From: Arthrobacter jinronghuae
GTDB taxonomy: Bacteria; Actinomycetota; Actinomycetes; Actinomycetales; Micrococcaceae
DNA length: 64,000 nucleotides
Reading direction: 5' to 3'
NCBI RefSeq assembly: GCF_025244825.1
Contig: NZ_CP104263.1
Location: 3,224,001-3,288,000 of the forward strand
Positions 34,817-43,451 of the stretch are shown here, piece after piece; the stretch's first letter is position 1, and every line of letters starts with the position of its first letter. The notes under the pieces were generated by a model. That model saw nothing but the letters and a program-made list of their open reading frames with translations, was not told the origin of the DNA and ran no database searches. Position numbers and translations under genes: made by a program.

Positions 34817-35812
34817 TCAAAGTCGGACACGGGCAGCAGACCGTTCACGCAGTAGCCGGCCCATCCATGCGGCGCGGGTCCTGATGGTGCTGGCCGTTAT
34901 CTCACTGTCCGGTGCCAGCTGGTCGTAGCGATGGAAGCCGCCGGCCCACATGTGCAGTTCGGCATCATTACCGGCAGCCCACAAATCCGCAGCGTAGGCG
35001 ACGGTTTCATCACGGAAGACCTCCGCGGTGCCGCACTCGAGAAAAGCCGGCGGCAGGCCGGCGAGGTTCCCCGTCCGTGCTGGTGCCGCATACGGATCCG
35101 TCGCCCGCCGCCCGTGGTCCTGCCCGAGGAGCGCACTCCAGCCAAACCGGTTCGCCTGCCGGTCCCATCCACCCGTGCCGTCAAACTGGCGCAAGGATTC
35201 GGTGGCGTCGCGGTCATCGAGCATGGGGCTTAGCAGAAGCTGTCCCGAAATCCGCGGGCCCCTCCGGTCCCTCGCCATCAAGGCCAGGGATGCCGTGATG
35301 CCGCCTCCAGCACTCTGTCCGGCGACAATCAGCGGCTGTCTGCGAAGGTTGAGCCGTTCCGCCTGGGCAACAGTCCACTCCAGCCCGGCGTAGGCGTCTT
35401 CGCGGGGAAAGGGGTCGGGAAACTCAGGGGCCAGTCGGTACTCGACAGTGACGATGGCGGCATCAAACATCTCAATCCAGTCCAGGAACGCTGTTATCCC
35501 GCTCCAACGGTCTCCTGCCACCATGCCTCCGCCGTGGCTGTGATAGATCAGCGGACCGGTGGGGGTGGGTGTTCCCCTCAAGACGGACAGCCCGATTCGG
35601 CCGCCCTGGTATCCGGGGATCTCATGGTGCTCCGCCACGATTGGCTGGCCCGCGGACTTGAGCAGGTCTGCGACGTCGGACGGAGACGACGTTGATGCCT
35701 GGCGGACCGCTGCCAGCGATTCCATGGTGAAGCCGGCGCCGCCGGCGTACTTGGCCCGGAAGATTTCGGAAATCTGCGGGTCGTAGGGCGGCCGTACCGG
35801 GGTTCCGTTCAT
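34817..35812 (-). CDS. Alpha/beta hydrolase of the hormone-sensitive-lipase (esterase) family
   Basis: A 331-residue esterase. The oxyanion motif HSHGGGMV is at about 91-98, the nucleophile elbow GQSAGG at about 162-167, and the acid and His are expected in the last 90 residues (for example the FHRYDQLAPD segment). A strong AAGGAGAAGG site precedes ATG 35812. It is divergent from mhpB and shares 225 bp of control region with the aromatic cluster. Since the cluster encodes a Baeyer-Villiger monooxygenase, which makes esters, this hydrolase is a good candidate to open them. That is inference from context. Confidence 0.83.
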   Translation of the reverse strand: MNGTPVRPPYDPQISEIFRAKYAGGAGFTMESLAAVRQASTSSPSDVADLLKSAGQPIVAEHHEIPGYQGGRIGLSVLRGTPTPTGPLIYHSHGGGMVAGDRWSGITAFLDWIEMFDAAIVTVEYRLAPEFPDPFPREDAYAGLEWTVAQAERLNLRRQPLIVAGQSAGGGITASLALMARDRRGPRISGQLLLSPMLDDRDATESLRQFDGTGGWDRQANRFGWSALLGQDHGRRATDPYAAPARTGNLAGLPPAFLECGTAEVFRDETVAYAADLWAAGNDAELHMWAGGFHRYDQLAPDSEITASTIRTRAAWMGRLLRERSAARVRL

Positions 35813-35911
35813 GGATGTCCTTCTCCTTGTTCGTTACTGGGTTCCTGGTTCGCCGTTTGGGGCTTGCGCAGCGGCCACACGATCGGCCGGAGGGGCTCCG
35901 CTGTTGTCTAG

Positions 35912-35964
35912 ATCACATTGCCTCTAGCCAGATGTGATGTAATTCACTAGAATCAACATTCTAG
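35912..35964. promoter_or_regulatory. Divergent control region of the mhp cluster with two inverted repeats
   Basis: ATCACAT (35912-35918) and ATGTGAT (35932-35938) form one inverted repeat. CTAGAA-tcaaca-TTCTAG at 35947-35964 is a second, perfect one, and it contains TAGAAT, a good -10 for mhpB. A repressor on this site would block the promoter. Which regulator binds is not shown; the TetR gene at 47117 is the obvious candidate. Confidence 0.5.
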
Positions 35965-36037
35965 ACGACGTAGTCCAGAACCGAGACTCGCCGAAAACTC
36001 ATCAAATGGCCCCAGAGGCCTGAGAGGAAATGACGCC

Positions 36038-36982
36038 ATGACTCTTGCAGTGGCCGCAATGTCCCACGCCCCCTCCTTCGGAAACGTAGATCCGGGCGGA
36101 ACGATTTTTGCTGAAATCAATTCGGCAATTGACGACGTCCGGGCTTTCGTTGAGGATTTCGCGCCGGACGTCACCATCGCGCTGGGACCGGATCACTTCA
36201 ATGGCGTGATGTACGAGATGATGCCCCCGTTCTGCGTAGGTGCGCAGGCCAACGGAGTCGGAGACTGGGGCACCGCTGCCGGCCCGCTGCCCGTTGACAG
36301 CGATACCGCGCGGGAGCTGCACCGACTCATCCTCGAGGACGGTATCGACATCGCCCGGTCCGAACGGCTTCAGGTGGATCACGGGGTACTACAGCCCCTG
36401 GAGTTTGTCTACGGACACGACTTCAAGAATCCGTTTGTACCCATTTTCGTGAACTCTGTGGGGCTGCCGCTCACACCCATGAACCGTGTTCGTGCCTTTG
36501 GCGAAGCAGTGGGCCGGGCCGCGCAGAAACTCGACAAGAAGGTTCTGATCTTCGCCTCCGGCGGGCTATCCCACAACCCTCCCATCCCGGTCTGGGACGG
36601 CGCGTCCGACGAGGTGAAGGAACGGCTCATCCACTTGGAAATGACGCCGGAACAGCGCGAGGTCCGCGAATCCACGATGCTCAACAACATCCGGAAGTTT
36701 GCTGAGGGAAAGGCGACCACCCAGCCCCTCAATGCCGAGTGGGACACCAAGGTGCTCGACGTCTTCCGTGCCGGCGATATGACTGTCGTGGACTCGTGGA
36801 CCAACGAGTGGTTCGGCGCCGAAGGCGGCAGCGGAGCACATGAGGTGCGCACCTGGATCGCTGCTTTCAGCGCCCTGTCCACTGCCGGCAGCTACAGCTT
36901 CCAGGTTGACCGCTACTGGCCGGTTGAAACCTGGGGTGCCGGATTCGGTGTAGTTGCAGCAGTCACGGACAGCGCTGCATGA
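36038..36982 (+). CDS. mhpB: 2,3-dihydroxyphenylpropionate 1,2-dioxygenase (type II extradiol)
   Basis: A 314-residue iron-dependent ring-cleavage enzyme that opens 2,3-dihydroxyphenylpropionate to 2-hydroxy-6-oxonona-2,4-dienedioate. The match to E. coli MhpB runs along the whole chain: MSHAPSFGNVDP at the start, MPPFC near 62, LQVDHGVLQPLEF with His115, and ASGGLSHNPPIP with His179, the same numbers as the catalytic histidines of the E. coli enzyme. GAGGAAA precedes ATG 36038. It is the first gene of a long run of coupled genes, sharing a 4-nt overlap with mhpC. Confidence 0.94.
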   Translation: MTLAVAAMSHAPSFGNVDPGGTIFAEINSAIDDVRAFVEDFAPDVTIALGPDHFNGVMYEMMPPFCVGAQANGVGDWGTAAGPLPVDSDTARELHRLILEDGIDIARSERLQVDHGVLQPLEFVYGHDFKNPFVPIFVNSVGLPLTPMNRVRAFGEAVGRAAQKLDKKVLIFASGGLSHNPPIPVWDGASDEVKERLIHLEMTPEQREVRESTMLNNIRKFAEGKATTQPLNAEWDTKVLDVFRAGDMTVVDSWTNEWFGAEGGSGAHEVRTWIAAFSALSTAGSYSFQVDRYWPVETWGAGFGVVAAVTDSAA

Positions 36983-37845
36983 GCCATCAGCTTGAGTCGC
37001 TGTGGCAGCAGATCGGGGACCTCCCCCATCAACTGTTCTATCTCGAGATCGGGGGCTGGCGTACCCGCGTCCTGTCGGTGGGCGAGGGCAGCGACACCAT
37101 CGTGATGATGGCCGGTACCAGCGGTCACCTCGAGGCCTTCACACAGAACATTCGGGCGCTGGCCCGGACCCACACCGTGATCGCCTACGACTACCCCGGC
37201 CACGGATTCTCCAGTCTGGCAGGAGCCGATCTCGAGATAGCGGACTATGAAAAACACCTGGTCGGGCTGCTGGATGCCCTGAATGTCGACCGGGCACATC
37301 TCTGCGGTGAATCGCTCGGCGGATGGATCGCACTGAAGTTTGCCCAGTCACACGCGGATCGGGTCAGGACCTTGATCCTGAGCGCTCCGGGCGGGCAGAT
37401 CATCAAAACCTCAGCGATGGGTAAGGCGCGTTCGGTCAGCCGCGAGGCCGTCGAGAATCCAACCTTTGCCAACGTCAAAGCGAGGCTGCAGGTAGTCATC
37501 CATGATCCCGAGCTCATCACTGACGAGCTAGTGCACATGCGCCAGGCCGTCTACAGCCGGGAGGGTTTTGCCCGCTCCATGGATCACATCCTGGCCCTGC
37601 AGCAGCCGGAGATCCGCTTCCGCAACCGAGTCACTGAGGAAGATTACGCGGCCCTGACCGTCCCGACTCTGCTCGTGTGGACGGATCATGAGCCCTCGGG
37701 CGGCATCGAGACGGGTGAACGGTTCGCAGCGGCAATACCCGACGGCGAACTGCTGGTTATCCGCAACGCAGCCCACTGGCCCCAGTGGGAAGACCCAGAG
37801 GCCTTCAACGAATGCGCCCTCGATTTCCTGGCAAGAAAGGGGTGA
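36979..37845 (+). CDS. mhpC: Meta-cleavage product hydrolase (alpha/beta hydrolase, MhpC-like)
   Basis: A 288-residue alpha/beta hydrolase. The nucleophile elbow is CGESLGG with Ser112; the acid is likely the Asp in LLVWTDHEPSG (about 236) and the base the His in RNAAHWPQWEDPEAF (about 265). The ring-cleavage product would be split into 2-hydroxypenta-2,4-dienoate and succinate. The ATGA overlap with mhpB couples translation. Identity rests on fold plus position between dioxygenase and hydratase; as a sequence it is less close to E. coli MhpC than MhpB is. Confidence 0.85.
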   Translation: MSHQLESLWQQIGDLPHQLFYLEIGGWRTRVLSVGEGSDTIVMMAGTSGHLEAFTQNIRALARTHTVIAYDYPGHGFSSLAGADLEIADYEKHLVGLLDALNVDRAHLCGESLGGWIALKFAQSHADRVRTLILSAPGGQIIKTSAMGKARSVSREAVENPTFANVKARLQVVIHDPELITDELVHMRQAVYSREGFARSMDHILALQQPEIRFRNRVTEEDYAALTVPTLLVWTDHEPSGGIETGERFAAAIPDGELLVIRNAAHWPQWEDPEAFNECALDFLARKG

Positions 37846-37848
37846 CGG

Positions 37849-38649
37849 ATGTCACCGATTATCCAAAAAATTGCCGACGACCTCTATGCGGCCCGGCAGA
37901 ACCTCACACCGATTGACCACATCCGGCATCAGCTGCCCGGTGGCGATCTGGCTTCCGCCTATGCAATCTCCGAGATCAACACACAACGGCGGGTCCAGGA
38001 GCAGAAGCTTCGGCGTGTTGGCCGCAAAGTCGGCCTGACCAATCCCATGGTGCAAAGAAAGGCCGGTGTGGATCAGCCCGACTACGGCATCATTCTCGAG
38101 GACATGGTTTTCCCGGGAGGCGTGGTCCGTCCGAGATCCGCATTCATCAAACCGAAGATCGAGGCGGAGCTCGCTTTCGTCCTCAAGGAAGACCTGCTCT
38201 CCTCGGACCTCGCTGCCGTTGAAGCTGCCATCGATTACGTGGTGCCCGCGATAGAGCTCGTTGACTGCCGGTACCACAACTACGGAATGAGCATTCTCGA
38301 TACCGTCGCGGACAACGCGGCCTGTGAGGGCGTGGTGACCGGGGCGGTCCGCAAACCTTACGGTGAAATCGACCTCAACGAGGTCGAAATGATCCTGTAC
38401 CGCGGCGACGAGGAAGTGACCCGGGGCATCGGCAGGAATGTCCTGGCCGGTCCGGTCAACGCCATCCAGTGGCTCGCCGAGACATCGCTTCGGATCAATA
38501 AGCCGCTGCGTGCCGGCGAAATCCTACTCTCCGGATCAATCGGCATGATCGTCGATTGGGAGACCGATGTCCCCTACACCGCTGTTTACTCGCACGGATT
38601 CGGTTCCGTGTCAGCCACTCTCGATTCCAAGGATCTACACCATGCCTGA
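37849..38649 (+). CDS. mhpD: 2-keto-4-pentenoate hydratase
   Basis: A 266-residue enzyme that adds water to 2-hydroxypenta-2,4-dienoate to give 4-hydroxy-2-oxovalerate. The family features GRKVGLTNPMVQRKAGVDQPDYG, split here as GRKVGLTN at about 62 and VDQPDYGIILEDM at about 76-88, plus KPKIEAELAF and VPAIELVDCRYHN, carry the metal-binding acidic residues. Length agrees with the E. coli enzyme. It begins 3 nt after the mhpC stop behind AAAGGGG. Confidence 0.9.
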   Translation: MSPIIQKIADDLYAARQNLTPIDHIRHQLPGGDLASAYAISEINTQRRVQEQKLRRVGRKVGLTNPMVQRKAGVDQPDYGIILEDMVFPGGVVRPRSAFIKPKIEAELAFVLKEDLLSSDLAAVEAAIDYVVPAIELVDCRYHNYGMSILDTVADNAACEGVVTGAVRKPYGEIDLNEVEMILYRGDEEVTRGIGRNVLAGPVNAIQWLAETSLRINKPLRAGEILLSGSIGMIVDWETDVPYTAVYSHGFGSVSATLDSKDLHHA

Positions 38650-39094
38650 AGTCACCAGCGAAATACGCGCTGAAATTGAACAGCTTGTCACGGAGCACCA
38701 CTGGCTGCTTGACCACGGGCATGCCGACCGTTTGTACACGCTGTACGCGGAGGACGCGGTGTCCACCGGGCCGCTGGGAACAATGGACGGCCGGGAGGCC
38801 GTGAAGGCCTGGGGCGAACGCCGGGCAAAGATGGATGCGGGGGTCGTCCGGCACTTTTCCGGGGGAACCCGGTTGGCCTTCGAAAACGGCGTCCTTTGCG
38901 GCACCACCTACTACATGACCTTTCGGGACAGTCAGTCCGATCCGCTCCATCCGGCCAGCGTGGGAGAGTTCCGTGAGCAGTACACCCAAGTGGATGGCCG
39001 GTGGCTTATCTATCGCCGTGAGATCGCTCCGATTTTCGGCGCGGCAAACGCCGCTGCCCACGCACAGCGCATAGCCGCAGGAGAGGCTAAATGA
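38642..39094 (+). CDS. NTF2-like (SnoaL-type) protein
   Basis: A 150-residue protein from ATG 38642, overlapping mhpD by 8 nt and the aldolase start by 4 nt. The cone fold is suggested by EHHWLLDHGHADRLYTLYAE, GTMDGREAVKAWGE and VDGRWLIYRRE. This family includes ketosteroid isomerase-like enzymes, dehydratases and small subunits of ring-hydroxylating dioxygenases, as well as non-enzymes. Its place in the middle of a ring-cleavage operon suggests an isomerase or accessory step; there is no counterpart in the E. coli mhp operon. Confidence 0.75.
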   Translation: MPEVTSEIRAEIEQLVTEHHWLLDHGHADRLYTLYAEDAVSTGPLGTMDGREAVKAWGERRAKMDAGVVRHFSGGTRLAFENGVLCGTTYYMTFRDSQSDPLHPASVGEFREQYTQVDGRWLIYRREIAPIFGAANAAAHAQRIAAGEAK

Positions 39095-39837
39095 GTCTCG
39101 GCCAGTCGGCAGCGCCTGTGCTGCTTCACATTGCCACACCATCAATGGCTGCCGCTGAAAACGCGTTGGACGCCGGTTACGACGGCGTCATGCTCGACCT
39201 GCAGCACGGAGAGATCGGACTGGACCAGGCAAGCAACATGCTGCGGTCCATACCCCGAGGCAATGCATACCTGTTTGCCCGCGTGGCCTGCATTGACTCC
39301 GGTGTCATCGGGCGGCTGCTGGACAGCGGCGCCCGCGGAATAGTCGCTCCCACGGTCGAATCCGCGGAACAGGCACAGGCACTGGTATCGGCTACAAAGT
39401 ACCCGCCGCTCGGTCGACGCAGCCTTGGCCCCAGCCGGCCCGCCCTCTACTCCGGAGCCGACTACTGCGCTGCGGGGAACCAAGCTGTATCCACAGTGGT
39501 GCAAATTGAAACCGCTGCCGGTGTTGAAGCAGCAGACCGGATACTCAGTGTGGACGGTGTGGACTCGCTCTACATCGGACCCTCCGACCTGGCGGTCTCC
39601 TACGGCCTACCCGGGCGCCCGGACTGGTCCGACGGCCCGGTTGCCGACGCCGTCGCCCACCTCGCCGAAAGGGCACGGGTCCACGGAGTCAAAGTGGGCC
39701 TGTACTGCAGCGACCCCGCCTTCGCCGCCGGGCAGATACTGCAGACCGGCCTGGACTATGTGGGACTGGGCATCGACCTGATGTTCATCAGCAAACAGGC
39801 CCGCGCCTCCCTCGCGGCTCTCAAGGAGGCATCATGA
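39091..39837 (+). CDS. HpcH/HpaI-family class II aldolase, probable 4-hydroxy-2-oxovalerate aldolase
   Basis: A 248-residue TIM-barrel aldolase. The motifs DLQHG (His39), VQIETAAGVE (Glu140) and IGPSDLAVSYG (Asp166) are the acid/base and metal sites of HpaI-type enzymes. In this context it would split 4-hydroxy-2-oxovalerate to pyruvate and acetaldehyde. E. coli and most mhp clusters use the unrelated MhpE together with an acetaldehyde dehydrogenase MhpF; neither is present here. Overlaps both neighbours by 4 nt. Confidence 0.85.
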   Translation: MSLGQSAAPVLLHIATPSMAAAENALDAGYDGVMLDLQHGEIGLDQASNMLRSIPRGNAYLFARVACIDSGVIGRLLDSGARGIVAPTVESAEQAQALVSATKYPPLGRRSLGPSRPALYSGADYCAAGNQAVSTVVQIETAAGVEAADRILSVDGVDSLYIGPSDLAVSYGLPGRPDWSDGPVADAVAHLAERARVHGVKVGLYCSDPAFAAGQILQTGLDYVGLGIDLMFISKQARASLAALKEAS

Positions 39838-41549
39838 CGGAACAAACCGAAATCCTGATCATCGGAGCGGGACCCACCGGGCTGACGCTGGCCAATCTGC
39901 TGGGCCGCCGGGGCATCCGTACCATCCTCATCGAGGCACGGGACAAGCTCATCGACTACCCGCGGGCCGTTGGCATCGACGACGAGTCGCTGCGCGCCAT
40001 GCAGGGGCTGGGACTGGTGGACAAGGTGCTTGAGCACACTGTCCCCGATCAGCAGATCCGCATCGTCAACGGTGCGGGCAAGATCATCGCCGGAATCAAT
40101 CCAACCACCCGCGAGTTTGGCTGGCCCCGCCGCAACGGATTCGTGCAGCCGCTGGTGGACCAGATCCTCCTGGAAGGCGCACAGCGCTATGACTGCGTCG
40201 AGGTCCGCCTCGGAGCCAAGGCCACCGATGTGGTTCAGGACGCCGACGGAGTCACTGTCACGGTGCATTCCCAAGGCAAAGACTCCTCCATCCGCGCGGA
40301 ATACCTGGTGGGTTGCGAGGGCGGGCGCTCATTCACCCGCCAAAAGCTGGGGATTCCCTTCACCGGCGAGACCCGGCGCCAACGCGGTTTGGTGATCGAC
40401 GTCGCCAATGATCCGCTGGGGACACCCCACGCGGTCTTCGGCGGGGACCCCACCCGGGGATACGCCACCCTAAGCCTGCCGCACGGCATACGCCGGTGGG
40501 AGTTCATGCTGCTGGACGGCGAGGACGACGACCTAATCAACAGCGACGAATTTCTCCATCAACTGCTCCGGGACCATGTGGCGGAGCCGGCCGAGTTGGA
40601 TGTCATCCGCCGCCGCGTCTACGAGCACCACGCGCGCCTTGCGGACCGTTTCCGGGACGGGCGGGTCCTGTTGGCCGGCGACGCCGCCCATGTAATGCCG
40701 GTGGTCGCCGGGCAGGGATGGAATTCCTGCATCCGTGACGCCCTGAACCTTGGCTGGAAGCTGCCGGCAGTTGTCCGAGGGCTGGCCGATGACCGGCTGC
40801 TCGACACCTATGCGGAGGAACGCCGCGACCATGTCAAGGCAATGATCGACCTGTCGGTAGGAATGTCCAAGGTCGTGACGAACCGGAGCAAGGTCACGTC
40901 TGCAGTACGTGACACCGCAGCCGCCGTGATCGACCGCCTGCCAAAACTCAAGTCCTACGTCTCGGGCCAGGGATTCAAACCCATGCCGAAGTACACCCGC
41001 GGCGTGGTCGTCCCGGGAAAGTGGCCGGAGTCGAAGTCGGTGCCCATCGAGGACGGAGTGCAGCCGGGCACGGGCACGCTGTTCCCGCAGCCGCACGTCC
41101 GCACCGCTGATGGAGAGGATGTCCTGCTCGACGACGTCACGGGTGACGGATGGCGGATCTTCGTCTGGAACAACAACCCGGAGCATTTCCTTTCCGCGGA
41201 TTCCCTCGCTGCCCTGACCGCTTTGGACGCCACCCTCGTCCATGCGGTGCCGGCAACCCAGCTCCGTTGGACCGCCGCCCATGCAACCCCGGGCGTGTGT
41301 GTGGTCGGAGACGCTTCGGGAATGTTGAAGTCCTGGTTCCATGCGCGTCCGGTTTCCGTCGCGATCGTCCGGCCTGACCACGTCATTGCCGCCGAATGCC
41401 TGGCTCAGGACCTGAACCGTACTCTGCAGAAGGTCTTCGGCAGTGCCTATCTGCTCCCGGCAGATGGCACTCCACTCCCCGCGGGGTCCGGCCCCGGGAC
41501 AGATTCTTCACACTTCGTTTCCTCAAGGAAGAGAGAACTCACGTCATGA
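39834..41549 (+). CDS. mhpA: 3-(3-hydroxyphenyl)propionate hydroxylase-type FAD monooxygenase
   Basis: A 571-residue single-component hydroxylase of the PheA/TfdB/MhpA family. FAD is bound by GAGPTG at residues 11-16, the DG motif region is VGCEGGRSFTRQKLG, and the GD motif is LLAGDAAHVMPVVAGQGWN at about 280-298. It inserts a hydroxyl ortho to the phenol group to make the catechol for MhpB, using NAD(P)H and O2. A C-terminal thioredoxin-like domain of about 170 residues is as in MhpA. Overlaps the aldolase stop and the binding-protein start by 4 nt each. Confidence 0.9.
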   Translation: MTEQTEILIIGAGPTGLTLANLLGRRGIRTILIEARDKLIDYPRAVGIDDESLRAMQGLGLVDKVLEHTVPDQQIRIVNGAGKIIAGINPTTREFGWPRRNGFVQPLVDQILLEGAQRYDCVEVRLGAKATDVVQDADGVTVTVHSQGKDSSIRAEYLVGCEGGRSFTRQKLGIPFTGETRRQRGLVIDVANDPLGTPHAVFGGDPTRGYATLSLPHGIRRWEFMLLDGEDDDLINSDEFLHQLLRDHVAEPAELDVIRRRVYEHHARLADRFRDGRVLLAGDAAHVMPVVAGQGWNSCIRDALNLGWKLPAVVRGLADDRLLDTYAEERRDHVKAMIDLSVGMSKVVTNRSKVTSAVRDTAAAVIDRLPKLKSYVSGQGFKPMPKYTRGVVVPGKWPESKSVPIEDGVQPGTGTLFPQPHVRTADGEDVLLDDVTGDGWRIFVWNNNPEHFLSADSLAALTALDATLVHAVPATQLRWTAAHATPGVCVVGDASGMLKSWFHARPVSVAIVRPDHVIAAECLAQDLNRTLQKVFGSAYLLPADGTPLPAGSGPGTDSSHFVSSRKRELTS

Positions 41550-42544
41550 CCACTCGAACCCTCCGCTTGCTAGGCAGCGGCGCGCTCGCCGCCGCACTCA
41601 CCCTGACCGGTTGCGCATCCGGTTCCATCTCCGGAGGCGCGGACACAGGTGCAGGCGGCAGTGCATCCGACTCCGAGCTCCGCGACGTCAAGATTGGCCT
41701 GTTCCCCTCGTCGGCTGTGGCTGCTATTCAGCTGGGCGTTAACAAGGGCTATTTCGAAGAGGAAGGCCTGAACCTCGAAATGCTCCTGGGACAGGGAAGC
41801 GCCGCCCAGTTGCCCTCGTTGAGTTCCGGCAGCCTGGACTTCATGCTCTCGAGCCCCACCACCCCACTGGTGGCCACGGCCCAGGGGCTCGACTTGAAGA
41901 TCGTCTCCGGATACGCCAGCAATCGGCCGGAAATGGTCGAAGACTCCGTCGCGGTGATGGTCGGTCCCAACTCCGACATTCACAGGGCGAAGGACCTGGA
42001 GGGCAAAACAGTCTCCATCAACGCCCTGGGCAGTATCGGGGACATCGGTATCCGCGAAGCCGTTGAGCTCGACGGCGGCGACCCCGACAAGGTGACCTTT
42101 GTGCAGCTCGGTTTCAACGAGGTCGGAGCCCAGCTTGAGAGCGGCCAGATCCAGGCCGGAATGGTGGGCCCTCCGTTCATGCAGCAGATCACCGCTGACG
42201 GCGGTGCTGTCATTAGCGACTTTATCCAGGAGGCCGGGCTCGGCGGCGCGGAACTGGTCATCGCTTCCAGCGGCGCCCTCGTCGAACAGGATCCGGAGGT
42301 GGTGGAAAGTTTCATTTCCGCCCTGGACAAGACCCTCAGCTACGCAGAAGAGCATCAGGACGAGGTGCGGGACCTACTGCCCGAAGTTCTCGGAACGTCC
42401 CCCGAGATGGCAGCCAAAACAGACTTCATTGCGTGGAACGCCCACCTGGATGTTGACGCCCTGAAACAGTTTGCCGATCTCATGACGAAACACGGCATCG
42501 TCGAGACGCGCCCGGACCTTGATGCCACGGTCTGGAGCAAGTAA
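41546..42544 (+). CDS. NitT/TauT-type ABC substrate-binding lipoprotein
   Basis: A 332-residue lipoprotein from ATG 41546, behind AAGGAAGAGAG and overlapping mhpA in ATGA. The lipobox is LTGC with Cys23. The mature part is of the NMT1/SsuA class (VKIGLFPSSAVAAIQLGVNKG, then DLEGKTVSINALGSIGD). It is related to the orphan at 17429. Its coupling to mhpA and to the permeases and ATPase downstream makes it the capture protein for the aromatic growth substrate. Direct ligand evidence is absent. Confidence 0.87.
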   Translation: MTTRTLRLLGSGALAAALTLTGCASGSISGGADTGAGGSASDSELRDVKIGLFPSSAVAAIQLGVNKGYFEEEGLNLEMLLGQGSAAQLPSLSSGSLDFMLSSPTTPLVATAQGLDLKIVSGYASNRPEMVEDSVAVMVGPNSDIHRAKDLEGKTVSINALGSIGDIGIREAVELDGGDPDKVTFVQLGFNEVGAQLESGQIQAGMVGPPFMQQITADGGAVISDFIQEAGLGGAELVIASSGALVEQDPEVVESFISALDKTLSYAEEHQDEVRDLLPEVLGTSPEMAAKTDFIAWNAHLDVDALKQFADLMTKHGIVETRPDLDATVWSK

Positions 42545-42626
42545 CGGCGGAGGCAGGCGGCCTCTCCGTGGGAACGGCCGCCCGCCCTGGGCACGATCAC
42601 AAAAACTGAAAGGGGAGCTGGTCATC

Positions 42627-43451
42627 ATGACCAACCCGACGACATCGGTGCCGCTTGGCGCCCGACGTTCATTGCTCTGGCTCAGGTTTGGGCCGGCGCT
42701 TCTGGGAACCTGCGGGATCCTCGGATTCCTAGGCATCTGGCAGGCGGCTTCCGTCACGGGGATTGTTGACCCCCGGCACCTGCCGCCGCCCACGGTGGTC
42801 TTTGCACGGTTCTTCGAGAACCTGGCCTACACGCAGTTCTGGGTAGCCACAGGACACACGTTGCGTGCCTGGATACTGGGCGTCCTGATTTCCTCGGTGG
42901 GCGGCCTGGTCCTGGGCGTCATCATCGGCTCCAGCCGGTTCCTAGTCCGGGCAACGCATTCAACCATCGAATTCCTGCGTCCCATTCCGGCCGTGGCGCT
43001 GATCCCCCTCGCTGCGCTGCTTTTCGGCCCCCGCCTCGGATCCGAGCTGATGATTATCATTTACGCCTGTTTCTGGGTCGTACTGATTCAGGTGCTGTAC
43101 GGCATTGCAGACCTTGACCGGGTTGCAATGGACACAGCTCGGACCCTGCGCCTGAGTTTCCTCCAGCGGGTCCGGTACGTCGTTTTCCCGACGCTGCTTC
43201 CGTACCTCATGACCGGCCTGCGCCTGGCCGCCACGGTGGCCCTGGTCCTTGCCATCAGTGTTGAGCTGATTGTCGGCACACCGGGTCTTGGCCAGGAGGT
43301 TGCCTTTGCCCAAATCAACGGATCGGCACCGGCCATCTATGCCCTGATCATCACCAGTGGCCTGCTGGGAATCGCAATCAACTCACTCATGCGGTTCATC
43401 GAGCGTAAATCCCTTTTCTGGCATGAGTCCGTACGCGGAGGAGCAGCGTGA
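42627..43451 (+). CDS. NitT/TauT-type ABC permease, first
   Basis: A 274-residue membrane protein from ATG 42627 with AAAGGGGAG 9 nt upstream; the frame open back to 42519 overlaps the previous gene and is rejected. Six membrane segments are visible. The EAA-type cytoplasmic loop is DTARTLRLSFLQRVRYVVFP, typical of SsuC and TauC. It starts 82 nt after the binding protein and overlaps the second permease by 4 nt. Confidence 0.87.
   Translation: MTNPTTSVPLGARRSLLWLRFGPALLGTCGILGFLGIWQAASVTGIVDPRHLPPPTVVFARFFENLAYTQFWVATGHTLRAWILGVLISSVGGLVLGVIIGSSRFLVRATHSTIEFLRPIPAVALIPLAALLFGPRLGSELMIIIYACFWVVLIQVLYGIADLDRVAMDTARTLRLSFLQRVRYVVFPTLLPYLMTGLRLAATVALVLAISVELIVGTPGLGQEVAFAQINGSAPAIYALIITSGLLGIAINSLMRFIERKSLFWHESVRGGAA

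Noticed and set aside
35912..35938. CRP/FNR-type site at the mhp promoter
   Set aside because: The half sites are inverted relative to a TGTGA-n6-TCACA site and 13 nt apart, so the CRP pattern is not met.
41396..41545. Longer N-terminus for the aromatic-cluster binding protein
   Set aside because: It would run through the end of mhpA in another frame; the ATG at 41546 gives a proper lipoprotein signal and a good ribosome site.
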